A stretch of DNA of 64,000 nucleotides, from contig CM066924.1 in the NCBI GenBank assembly GCA_033964015.1, positions 558,001-622,000 on the forward strand, written 5' to 3'. The stretch is from Scolanthus callimorphus. Its lineage: Eukaryota; Cnidaria; Anthozoa; Actiniaria; Edwardsiidae. Positions 12,426-23,500 of the stretch are shown piece after piece. The translations under genes were made by a program, and so were the position numbers. The notes under the pieces are model-generated. The model had not been told where the DNA came from, ran no database searches, and saw only the letters and a list, made by a program, of their open reading frames with translations. The stretch's first letter is position 1; each line of letters opens with the position of its first letter.

Positions 12426-12994
12426 GAAAGGAAGGTTTCCTTGTTCTTACGTTTCCTCTGTGTCTCCTTCACCATTTTTCTGTCGCAACTTAAACAGAAC
12501 GGAGAAGGAGTCGGAAGAAATAGACCATTTAGGACTTCAAACATGTTTCCATGTTTTTTTCGTTGTCTGCGCAACAAACAAAGAGCTTTGGAAACGACAT
12601 CAACAAGGCTTATGCTTATATTGTAATTGTAGTGAAGTTAAATGTAATAGTCGCGCGTTTCTCACATGAGCTTCTGGCTCGGGAGCTCGGGTAACCTCTC
12701 CCCACGTCACCGACTCTAAATAAATTATTGTTGTTGTTGTTGTTGTTGTTATTGTTATATATCCGTTCATTGATTTTCACAACACAAGACCTAAGTACAC
12801 TTCGATCTATGTCTGTCGCTTCCGTCGCATAAATCGTAAATGTTCACGACTCTCCAGCCATGCGCTTTGTTTTGTTCTTCTGCGCATGTGCGTCACCCGA
12901 TCCCGAACCCGAATCAGTCTCCTTGGCCCCAGACCACTCATATCAGCTGGCTTTGCAGCCGCCTTGGGGCCTGGAGACGACACCGTAACCTCCC

Positions 12995-14928
12995 CTACAC
13001 CACTTCCGGAGGTCTCCTGCGCCTTTGTCTTGTCAGCGGTCGTGTCCTGAGGGGGAGTACCAGAGGATTCTTGTCGTCCGAAGTCGAGGCTTTGGTAGTG
13101 CCTTTGTCGCCATTTTTCAACGCGTCCTTGATTGCGGTTTCGATGTCGGCGCGGAGATCGTTCATTGATGGGCTATCGTCATTCTTTGCAGCCTGAGTAG
13201 CAAATAATTATCATGTTATTAGTAACATGACAGCAAATAATTTGGCAACAAGGGTTTAAATAATTGCAAATTAGAGCGGATTTCAGATGACTGTCGTGAG
13301 TAATTCGCAATTACTTTGTAATTGCTCCTAGAGGTTTTATTCAGAATTGGTGTAATTACTTGCGATTGGGAAAACCGCTCTATTATTAAGTTAACGTTAA
13401 CATGACAGGAAATAATTTTTAGTTATTACACCTTTGGCAACAAGGGATTAGATAGTTGCAAATTATTATCAAGTTAACGTTAACATGACGGCAAATAATT
13501 CATAGTTATCACATCTATGGTAACATGGTATCAGATAATTGCAAGTTATGATCACGTTAACCGTAACACGATAACAGATAACTGCCAATTATTAACGCGT
13601 TGCGTCAGCAAGCGAGCAACAAGGGAGGGAATAATAAGAAATTATTATCACGTCAGCGGCTTATCTGCCAGTAAGCTACGGAAGCACTACAGGCTTAGGC
13701 CTACTGCAAACGTCATGCCAAAGTCGCGCCGTTCCAAACTAATAGAAAGTTTTCTGGTATAGAGTATCATGAAGCGGCATCCTTTGAAAAAGGAACGGCT
13801 CCACAGAAGAATAGCGACTGAAGTTCGCCGTTTGCTGTAGGCCTTACAAATTTTTCCCCAAGTACTTTGAAAATACCCTACATATAAGCGAAGTTTAATC
13901 ACCTATCTGTTCGGTTTTGCTGTTCAGAGTCTAAGGATTCGAAATTGATCTGCATATTTGCGATGGACAATAAACAAGTCATGGAAGTAAGGCAGGTGGA
14001 GGAGGGGAGGGGGGATTAGCTGTGGGGGACGGGGGCCGTGTTTAACAAAAATTGTGCGAAGTTATTATTGTACATAGAGTTCTCCGGTTCGTCACCTCGC
14101 GCGGGAGGCTTTTGTTTCGGCCATTTGAGGGCCTTCGCTGATTGGCTGATTTTAAACATTGGCGCATGCGCAAAACGTTTCTACTCCCAACGGCTCCGTA
14201 TCAAATCTTGCGCATGCGTCAATGACTATCACTAGATCCTCCCCGCAAAGTGACGAGCCGGGGAGGTCCGGGTACGAGCATGGCGTGAAGCGATGGCAAT
14301 GTTAGACCATTTACAGCAAGCGCAAAGGAGCAGTTAGCATTTTAAGTGTCAGTATATTAATTTTATTCAAAGTTGACTTAGTATACACGTGTTTATTGCA
14401 AATAAGTATTATAGCTCGTACTAGCGACATAGCCAGACCATATAGTAATGTCGCGCAAAAATATCATATCAAAATCAAGCGCGCGATGTTTTATGCGATG
14501 TCGCTTGTATGAGACTAATTAAGCTACAGCAGCATGTGTCATTATATTTAACAATTAGACCTCAAGGCCGAATGTGCCATGATGAATAGACCATGAGGCC
14601 GAAGGCCGAATGGTCTATTGATATCATAGCACATGAGGACGAGAGGTCTAATTGTTTTAGTATAAACCAACTAGTTGGTCGGTTTTGGCAATGAAAGCCA
14701 TTATTTTATGTTGAAAAAATCAAGTTTTCTTGCAAAGAAAGGTGGTGGTTTTACCAGGCACGGTCTATCACTAATAGACCATTAGTAGCTCAGCCAATCA
14801 GAATGCAGGATTGTAATAGACCATTTTAGTTGGTTTATACTAGCAGCTTTTATTAGTGATTATTAAAGTTGTTAGTGTGCTATGCGAGAACAAGGCGTTG
14901 GCGCGTACCTGCCCCTCACTTGCTGTCG
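12995..14928 (-). CDS. Possible alternative 3' exons of the Pro/Gln-rich thioredoxin gene
   Basis: A 20-bp exon at 14909-14928 has a strong acceptor (GTTTATTTTCAG) and a GT donor, and enters in phase 1. That is exactly the phase in which the 16557-16680 thioredoxin exon ends. It leaves in phase 0 and can join 13192 (acceptor TTTGCTACTCAG). From there a frame reads AAKNDDSPSMNDLRADIETA and continues to a stop at 12995-12997. A second frame further on (SSGTPPQDTTADKTKAQETS) also looks like low-complexity coding sequence, so a one-base shift may separate the two. If used, these exons would replace the Pro/Gln-rich tail with a short acidic Ser/Thr/Lys-rich tail. This is inferred from splice signals and phase only; no transcript is available. 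It could instead be a relic. Confidence 0.4.
13200..13640. repeat. Degenerate repeats with GTTAACGTTAACATGAC
   Basis: Blocks of AAGTTAACGTTAACATGAC, CAAATAATT and GGCAACAAGGG recur three to four times at roughly 60-110-bp spacing, progressively degraded. No gene is seen here. Confidence 0.5.
14075..14281. repeat. Foldback element, family A, copy 4
   Basis: The inverted ends GTTCTCCGGTTCGTCACCTC and GTGACGAGCCGGGGAGGTCC flank the usual CATGCGC segments. Confidence 0.7.
14659..14841. mobile_element. MITE with AGTATAAACCAACTA ends
   Basis: The arms AGTATAAACCAACTAG and TAGTTGGTTTATACT are reverse complements. Another inverted pair built on ATAGACC lies to its left (14558-14655). Confidence 0.7.
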
Positions 14929-15008
14929 CTGAAAATAAACATTTTACAGTACTATATGAAAAGCATTCTTAACGCATTATTGCTTAGTCCTTTAAGGACT
15001 TTCGAAAT

Positions 15009-18000
15009 TTACCCCACTTCCTCTAAACTTGCCTTATCAGAATCTGAGTTAGGTTGGTCTCCCTGTGGTGACACGGTCTGGTCCTGGGTTTCCGGTTCTG
15101 GCTGTACAACGGTCACGGCTTCTTGGCTGCTTGGGACCTGAGCACGAGCCTGTGGCACCTGAGCCTGCGGTGCTTGTAATAACTGCTCTTGAGCCTGCGG
15201 TGCCACAAACTGCGGTTGCTGAATCATGCTGCGCGACTGTAATGGAGCCTGGTACAGCGGTCGCTGCATTTGCGCTTGCGCACGAGTGCCATGCTTGTGC
15301 ATGCTTGCAATCAAGCTTTTCCTGTATTTCTCCTCCGCTTCTTGCTTCTGTCTTCTCATTATTTGTTGTCTACGGAACTCGACCGCTTTCGTATACGCGG
15401 CCGCGCGGCGCTTGTACTCTTCCATTTCTTTCTTGTGTTTGGCGAGTCTCGAGTTCATTATGCGCGGGAATTTCTGTTGGAAGTGTGTTGGTGCGGGTTT
15501 GAAGTGAGCAAGTTTGGACTTCGGTGCACCTTTGCTTGCCGGTTTCTTGGCAATAGAACCCTTGGTTTCTCCATATCTGTTTCCACTCGCTGCCTCGGCC
15601 AGTTTCTCTTTGTATTCTTTCAATCGACTCTGCCAGTTTTTATAAGCGGCGATCATCTTCAGTTTCGCCCTCAGAATTTCTAGCGCCAACATGTTCCCGC
15701 CAAATCTGCCCGCCAGCGAGTCAGGACTCGCACTGGCTTGTGGTGATACCTGTGGTGCGGAAAGCAGAGCGGAAGCTGGGTTCGAGGCATAGGCGCTAAC
15801 CATAGGCGGGGGTGCCTGTGGTTGCTGCTGAGGAGAGTTGAAAAACGAGCCCATAAGAGAAGGCGCAGCCGGGGCGGGAGGTCTTTGGTAATCGTTACCA
15901 AGCCCCATATACGGATTATAAGCAGCTGCTTGGGGTTGCTGTGGCGCGTAAGGCTGAGCAACGCCTGGGGCTTGAGGTTGGGTTGCCTGTGGCGCGAATG
16001 GCATAGGTTGATTGGGCTGTGGTTGGTTTGAACACGATTTGTTGAGCGTTTGGGCCGAAGGGAGATACAAAATTGGAGCCCTTGGGGCCTCCTATGGCGA
16101 GCGGCTGCTGTTGAGCTGAGGTTGATGTCACGGAATCCATGTAATTTTCAATCGCAGCTAAAAATTGAACAGAAATAAGTAACGCAGCATTATTATAGCT
16201 AAAGTCGTTTCGCGGTGAGCATTTTCAAAATGAGGAAAACTTACAGTCCTTCCAAATAAAGGAAAGAGGATTTCAGTCCTAATAACGAAATTTGGCAACA
16301 GCGCCAACTCGACAACGTTTGGCGACAAACGTCTTGATATGAAAAATCCCCAAACAGAACATTGTTTGTATTTTTCCCCAGCAATCACAACCTTGTCTAA
16401 AATGTTACCAGCTACCCTAGGGAAGGGACCTGAAGACTGAAGAGCATATATTTAGAGGACTCTCCAGGTAAATCTTGCGTGACTCGTCTAGTGGTCACAC
16501 CAACAACCCAATGCAACGTTTTGACGTTGTCATGGATACCAGAATGCAACACTTACTGTCGGTCCTTTCGCCGATATAGTCCCCTGCGTACTGGCCGAAC
16601 TTGAAAAGCTTGATTGACGGGTAGCCCTGCACGTTGTATTTGTCGCATAGCATCTTGTTATTGGGGTCAACACAGTCGACCTGCAAAGGTTATAATATAT
16701 AGATTTAGCCACTGGCTAAAAGCGGAGCTCCTGGTTATAAAACTTTCTGTATTTATATACTATAGAGCTCCGCTATAAGAGTTCAATTAAAATATGTCCT
16801 CTGATTTTATGTCCTCTTATATACCACGGTAATAAAGTGGTCAAAAGGTTATGGACTCTCGCTAGGCACAGCAGAGTGGATCCGCAGTGCATTTTGACCG
16901 CTTTAGTCATTCCGCGGTATACACATTAGTTATGCAATGCTTTCGAGTGGCATACTGCAGAATATCCCACGCGTCACTTGCAATTTCTGGTATATACAGA
17001 AAATAATAGTAACAAGTGGGATATTCTGCAGTATGCCACGAGAATTCATATATAACTATTTTATACCACGCTACAGAAAATTAAAGGCAGCGTTTTACTC
17101 AAATGCAGTGCACGATGGGAAGGTAGGGTGGACTACCGCCGAATATACAACGCCATTCCTGCATTCTGATTGGTTGTATTTTCTGTGGCTTGGTTTAGGG
17201 CACACCATGGGAACTCAGGGGACATTTGCTTTATACCACAACAGCAAGACAACACAGCGCGCAGTACGTGTCTTCATTTCCTTTAGCGCGCGCGGACGAT
17301 CGCGCGTTCTGTGGTGCATACTTTTATGTACTTTAATGCGTCATGAGAGCCAATCAGAATTCGATGTGGTGTAATGTACAAGAGCCCATTGCTAAGGGTA
17401 AGAATCTCTCATATTAGGCCTCTCTCCATCAGCGCTGGCTCAGACACCGTATGCTCTGGTGATCGTAAAAGCTAAACCAAAAAACCAAAACCAAAATTCA
17501 TGAAAGAAAACTTCCTTTCTGTACCGCAAAGGCCCGTTCACACGGCACGATTTCAGCTGCGATTTGAGGTGCGACTTTTGCGGTGATCGTCGACGTCATA
17601 TCGCGCGGTGTGAACTGCCGGCGAGTTTGCTCTGCGATATTTGTCAGTTTGTTGGCAATCTGAAGAAATCGCACCCGCATCGCAGTGAAATTTCAACATG
17701 TTCAAAACGCCTGCGACGTCGCGGCGACATCGCAAGTGAAATCGCCATAATATCGGCGGCCGTTCACACCGGGCGATATGACACCGCGGTGGGATCGCCA
17801 CAGAAAGTCGCACTTCAAATCGCAACTGATATCACACCGTGTGAACGCGCCTTAAACATGAGCAACAAAAATAAATAAAATAAAATAAATAAATAAAATA
17901 ACTAACACATTGTTTCCCTGACCTTGGCAAACTCGTAAAGCCCTTTACCAGCCAAGGCGTTCGCTGCGTTTTCATAAATTGGAGTGAGTTCCTTACAGTG

Positions 18001-19125
18001 AGGGCACCTGGGAACGGGAAAAAGATCGATGGATTAAAACATACGCGGGATTCCTGTGTAACTGTGACACAGGAAGTCCCGCGCGCCAAAAAACAAAGAT
18101 ACAAAAAACTCACTAGAGAGCCGGCTAGCAGGCTAAAAAACATACCCACTATCCCCCAGACGCGTTCCTAGCCGAGAAAACTCACTCGAGAGCCGGCTAG
18201 CAGGCTAAAAACATACCCACTATCCCCCAGACGCGTTCCTAGCCGAGAAAACTCACTAGAGAGCCGGCTAGCAGGCTAAAAACATACTCACTATCCCAGC
18301 CCCGTTCCTAGCCGAGAAAAATTAGATAAAAATTTTTTTGCGATGTTTTCAATATAGCTACGGGTGAATTAAACAGGTTGTCATACCGGAACATCTACTG
18401 CGTGAAATCTAATTTGATATAAAACCAAAAAGCAAAACAGCAAAGATACGTCAGCTGAGTATAGCATGGAGATCTCATATTATGTGGGTTTACTATGAAA
18501 CATTTGTTTAGTCTCTTGAGCAGAGTTGTAGTATTACTGCATTATGAATATTGTTTCATTTTTTCGTGCTGAAAACCAGGACAACGATATTCACTAAACA
18601 CTACCCTCAATTCCTAAGACAGGTACTATAATACGCAGTTGCACTTTTGTAGGAAAAAGTAAACTACTGCATTGTATATTTAAGTATCTAAAACCCATTT
18701 TCAGAGAACGAAAGTGCGCAATTCTCAGACCATTGCTAAAACATTTAGTTAAAAAAAGGTGTGATTTCTGTTAATGGCCATAATGGTGTGAAAATTGCGG
18801 CCACTAGTTGAGTCTCGAGTCAAATATTACTGGTTTCTATAATACGATATACAGATGAATCAATTAAAAATTTCTCCCAAGGAATATCCACTGAAAACAG
18901 GTTTTTGTTACATCAATTAATCGGACCAGTTAAGCGTAAAAGGTTGTGCAGCCAGGCGTAATAATGAAATATCACACTTACCACGGTGCGAAAAAATCCA
19001 CCAGCATTATTTCCTTCTCCTTGATCATATGTTCAAAGTTCTGTGCATTCAAGTCGTACACAAAGCTAGCATAATTAGAAGAGAAAACCGCGAGAAAAAA
19101 CCGCGGGAAATACCCAGGATTTCAT
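15009..19125 (-). CDS. Secreted thioredoxin-domain protein with long Pro/Gln-rich basic tail, about 499 aa
   Basis: The exons are 18982-19125, 17923-18007, 16557-16680 and 15009-16157, with the same phases (2, 0, 1) as the PDIA3 and short thioredoxin genes. The first exon opens MKSWVFPAVF and resumes as LAVFSSNYASFVYDLNAQ, a signal peptide; the two parts are one base out of frame at the six-base run 19095-19100. The single thioredoxin domain has APWCPHCKELTP and the cis-proline loop VQGYPSIKLFKFGQYAGDY. The last exon encodes SPFGPNAQQIVFKP, then, again one base out of frame near 16027, a stretch rich in Pro, Gln and Ala (QPMPFAPQATQPQAPG). A Lys/Arg-rich central block with probable coiled-coil character follows (KHKKEMEEYKRRAAAYTKAV), then a Gln-rich end. 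No ER-retention signal is seen. The domain pairing is not one I recognise; a matrix, mucus or scaffold role is only a guess. With both one-base shifts resolved the lengths give 500 codons including the stop. Confidence 0.75.
16819..16925. mobile_element. Short MITE with TATACCACGG ends
   Basis: ATATACCACGGTAATAAAGTGG on the left is mirrored by CGCTTTAGTCATTCCGCGGTAT on the right, with imperfect pairing. It is intronic in the Pro/Gln-rich thioredoxin gene. Confidence 0.55.
16944..17041. mobile_element. MITE family C, copy 2
   Basis: The arms CGAGTGGCATACTGCAGAAT and ATTCTGCAGTATGCCACG are inverted. A family D copy follows about 18 bp away, the same order as at 34502-34750. Confidence 0.8.
17059..17198. 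mobile_element. MITE family D, copy 2
   Basis: It begins TTTTATACCACGCTACAGAA and ends with ATTTTCTGTGGCTTGG. The core shares GTGCACGATGGGAA and CATTCTGATTGG with the copy at 34651-34750. Confidence 0.7.
17528..17854. mobile_element. MITE with CGTTCACACGG ends
   Basis: The arms CCCGTTCACACGGCACGATT and its counterpart ATCACACCGTGTGAACGCGC are inverted. Inside, the TTGAGGTGCGACTTTTGCGG and GTCGCACTTCAAATCGCA segments pair too. A single arm of a similar element lies near 38755-38880. It is intronic. Confidence 0.75.
18100..18315. repeat. 72-bp tandem repeat, three copies
   Basis: GAGAGCCGGCTAGCAGGCTA recurs at 71-72-bp spacing with CCCAGACGCGTTCCTAGCC between. It lies in the intron between the 18982-19125 and 17923-18007 exons. 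Confidence 0.8.
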
Positions 19126-20003
19126 CTTGCATGGACGCAGAATTGGTTCAAATCTGTGCAAGGAACCGCGGGCGGGGATTTGATGTTGTTTGCTTGACCT
19201 GTTAGCAGGTGGTTTGTTTAGTAGACAATATTTTTTCCCGAGTGACGTTACAGATTTTGTCAGATGAACCACACGATGTGGTGCATCTGGTATTGTCCTC
19301 TGCCTTGAACGCGGTCGGGGTTGCCAAGGTCTCTTGGCGTAAACTACAAAAATATGCATCGAGTCTTAGGTGTGGTCAACTATTCACGGGCGCGAGGATT
19401 AGGAACTTTTTGGCGTCGAATTTTTAAATCTCAGCTAGTCTTCGTCGCTCAACTCGTGGCAAAAATTAACGATGGTTTCTAAGATTTCGAGATAGGTATT
19501 TCTATTTGTAGTTTACTTGAATATTTTTTGTACATTTTGCCTTGTGAGCAAGGAGGCTGGGCAAAACAGCATGATATTAAGTTTGTATAGATTTGTTTTC
19601 ATTTTTAAATTGCGAAAGTGGGCCCAGATACCAACGGCTTTACATGATATCGATAAACAATTCCCTTTAAAAGTTTCTTTATTTTTCCTTATTTTGAAAT
19701 AACCTCATTTTCAACAACATTCCCATTAAAAAATAGGAGTTAACATGTTCTTTCCTTTTCGCTTAAACAATCTTAAAAAAAACTTTTTGACGCATGCATT
19801 TTGGTGAATAAAATGATATTAATTTTACATTGAAACAGGAAAGTAGTACTCTGATATAACCTATACTTTATTACTGTAACTGTTTTTAAACAAACAAAAG
19901 ACAACAGGAAGTGGAGAATGTAAAATGTATTCTTAGATAAATGGCGATAATCGTGTTGTCCCGCGCTGCACAAACTCAAAACATCAATTATTTGTTTTTT
20001 GTT

Positions 20004-20131
20004 TCTGTTCTGTCAATCAAATTCTCTGAGCCAATCGGACTCTGACTAACGTCCTGTCGGAAGCGAGGCGACTGCACTAGACGAAACAGGGCAAGAACGT
20101 GATTGGCTAAGTGAGTTTGACTGGCGGAAAC
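20004..20131. mobile_element. MITE related to the copy at 21862-22046
   Basis: TCTGTTCTGTCAATCAAATT on the left pairs with GTTTGACTGGCGGAAACG on the right. Both this copy and the 21862 one contain GACTGCACTAG and GAGCCAATC. A half copy lies at about 38140-38205. Confidence 0.65.
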
Positions 20132-20502
20132 GCTTAGCCTCTGGCTCAACCAGTTCCAGCGTTTTCGAAAGTAAAATAAACACCTTTATGAGCAGCGCGC
20201 AACAACAAATTGGCTGCAAAATGACTATGATTTTCCCCAAACTTCCCTGGTTTTACTTAGAAAATGAATGATTTAAAAAAGCTTAAATAACGCTCCAAAT
20301 GTTATGCTTTATGCGAGATTTTCCCTTGGTTAAAAAAATCATTTCCGGTATGTTTATTTCCCAACAAGCAAACACGTTGCATTACGCACCATTTGTTATT
20401 GGTTAAAAACAACAATACTTAATACTTCCGGTTTATCTCTTCTTGAATATCTACTTCCCTTTATAACAATGCTTAATACTTCCGGTTTTAATACCTCTAT
20501 GC

Positions 20503-23500
20503 CTAATCGGGTTCTGTGTATTTCCTAATGTAATGCCACTGGTCGATCTCAAGGTGTGGTTTATCCAAGACTTGTTCCCAGTGTCTGTACTCAAGCTCAC
20601 ACTCGGCATTGTACCCAAGGTCAATCTTACCAATGTTGCTGTCACGTAATCTCCCATGATGCTTGACGCGGAAGGTGATGGTTGTTTGTGGTAACATGTC
20701 ATCCGTTATGTCAAACACGAAGATCTCGTTAAACACAGGACTCTTGGATTTGCTGATGATTTTTGTCGTGCGTGTCTGCATCCGTTGGCCGACAAACCAG
20801 AGCTCTACCTTGACGTAGGGATCTGAAATAGGAAAACAAAGAGTCAATTATCTAAAGTAACCTTGCTTTCTTCTCGACTGCGTCTCGTTGCGTACTTTTT
20901 TGCTCGTGACATTCTGTGACGTCATCTGTGTATCTATTACAGTACACACGCACGCAAAACGAGATCTATTTGTTAAATATGTATAGCTGTATATTTTTAA
21001 GGATTTGACGCCTGTGGTTCCCAGGGCTGGCTCGCCTGGATCTAACAACTGTGTATTCTACGTGGAATTGAAGACATGTTGGAAAAGTTGGTTATTTGGG
21101 AAATTTGAGCCACACTTTATGGTCCTTCGAGCCGGACGTATATGTCGTGACCCTTACACAGGTGAATTTCTGCAGTAACCCCTTCCATCCATGAGAAAAG
21201 CTGGACTTCTCAAGGCAAAGAAAAAAAAAATATTTAAATAAAACATATGTGAAGTCGTTTTATTGAAGCTAACTTCGTTTGAGTGACCAAAAATACGAGG
21301 ACCATACTTCCAGACAGAGCTGAAGCGTCGTATGGCGACAATTTTCGGTTCTTACGCCCACGCCAGAGATTTCGGCCCTGACAGTCGCTATCCTCGGGTG
21401 CTAATTGCTCAGTGGCGACTCAGAGACTCGGTCCGGGGACCTAGGTGAGGGAACGCCCGGCCACCAGACCATTAAATGAACGCCCCTTGTAATGAGCAGT
21501 GAACAACTAACGGTATCTTTACTTCACTCAACGTATTTATAGGTCTGATTAATCGTCGAGTGTTTCATGTGGGACACGTGCCTTTTTTGGCGAATTCATG
21601 GTTGCGCATAGAACTAAATCAATAAGTCGACCTATTCAATCTGCAATTTTTCCGCGTCATTGTAAAGTCTTTTTGAAACATTCCGCGTCCTAGTGTTCAA
21701 GTATAGTATCTATATTTCTACGCATGCGCATTTTAATCATAGATCATGGATTGATGAAACGTGATGACTTCTTTCTTACACATGCGTTCTCGCCCAATTA
21801 TTTGTTTATATATCCTCTAACAGCTAAAATCGTTTTGAAAACATCGATTTGTTTTTGGCGTTGCTGTTCTGCCAGTTAAATCTCATGAGCCAATCAGATT
21901 ATTGCCCTGTTTCGCCTAGTGCAGTCGTCTGGCTTCCTGTCGCGACGTTGTCTGTTTTTTTGTTCAGAGGAAAGCCAGTTGACTGCACTAGGCGAAACCG
22001 AGAAAGAGCTTCTTTGGCTCAGATAATTTGATTGGCGGAACAGCAAAGTCAAAAATCAAAACATAATTTGACGTTTTTGAAAATGTGGTTCGCGATGCAC
22101 GGGTTTTAGCTGTAAACGCATCAATTCCGAGAATGAATTAATTTTTAGGTGAACTGATTTTCTCGGAACTGTGTAATGTAAAATCAAGCTCGCTGATCAG
22201 CCCATTCAAGGAAACCATTGCGTGATAAATTTTCAAAACGTGCTACGCGTAGCAACTTGTCTCGCAACGTTGCGAAAAAAATAAACAGTACGGTTCTGCA
22301 TATTTTCTGCAACTCGCAACGCAACAAAACATTGCATTATACAGGGGGTTGTTACACGCGCGATTTTCGTTCCAGCTCGCAACGCAACAAATTTGACATT
22401 TGCGTTTTACAAGAAAAATTGGGGTCATCTCCAGGGTAAGAACCATTCCCTGAGGACACCTTTGTGTTTAGTTACTATTTAATCATGATTGGTTCAACCT
22501 TCGTTCTACCAAACAAAGAAAGCTTTGTGACGCAGCTGGTGAGTTCTTACACTGGAGATGAGCCAAAAATTGCCTCGTGTAACATGACTTTAAAGATGAG
22601 TGATAATATCTTACGTGCGGTGTTCTTGGTCATGCTTGGTAGTCCCTTGGCGCTATCTACTCGCACCATGAGTTTCTTATCGATAGGATTATGAATCATA
22701 GACACCAGTAGCTGTCCTAGGCCCTGATCTGTGTCTTTTCGTGGTTGCTAAGAACAGATAAAAACGCGTTATTTATACCCCGTACACACGTATCCGGCAG
22801 AAAACGCCGAGGTGTTGCGGCGTTTTCTGCCACAAAAATGGAGGTTTTTGAAAACGCTCTCAGGACTGTAGATTAGTAAAAATGAAGATTTATCGTATTT
22901 GTGTGGATGGTCGAAAACGGAAGTGTTAAATACATAGTACGTTTGGACGTTTTTTCTCTCAATACGGTGACGTTATAGTTAGGGTCCAGTGCACTTGCTT
23001 TTCGAAGGGCGTATGCGCTCGCATGCCGCGCATGCCCGATAAGTGAAGTCTTACGTATTCGAAGAATCTTGCGTACATGTGAACGGGCAAATGCGATTTA
23101 AATAAAGTCCGCGTGGACCGGGATTTAAATAAGAAAAAAAAGTCCGGAAATTTAGACCCTGTCCACACGATTGCGCTTTAGTTTGAAAACGCAACTTTTT
23201 TGACGTATACGATGAAAACGAGGGCCGAAAACTGCCGCTTCGTGTGGACGCGATATATTTTTTTGAAAATGCAAAGAAAAAATTGCGATATCAAAATAAA
23301 AACGCAATCGTGTGGACGGGGTCATAATCACGGGGTCATTTCTCTTGACGATGAAATGTCTCGAAAAATCTTGTGGTTGTTTTGATGGGATTGTTGTTCT
23401 TAGTTCTGCATTTTTTTTTAACCACCCTGACACCATACAAGAGAACCCAATTGAAAGCGGAACCAAAATAGCCTGAAATATCGTCCATCTCGATTGGAAC

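Noticed and set aside
15065..15683. Plus-strand frames of 93-145 codons
   Set aside because: They are shadows of the minus-strand Pro/Gln-rich exon, which has splice sites, phase and composition in its favour.
16013..16064. A 52-bp intron that would join the two frames of the Pro/Gln-rich exon
   Set aside because: GT and AG are present but 52 bp is very short for this genome's introns and there is no clear branch point; a one-base error is simpler.
20046..20240. Candidate signal-peptide exon (GKIIVILQPICCCALL) for the Pro/Gln-rich thioredoxin gene
   Set aside because: It has no ATG, its donor phase does not fit and it overlaps a MITE; the ATG at 19125 gives a better signal peptide after a one-base homopolymer shift.
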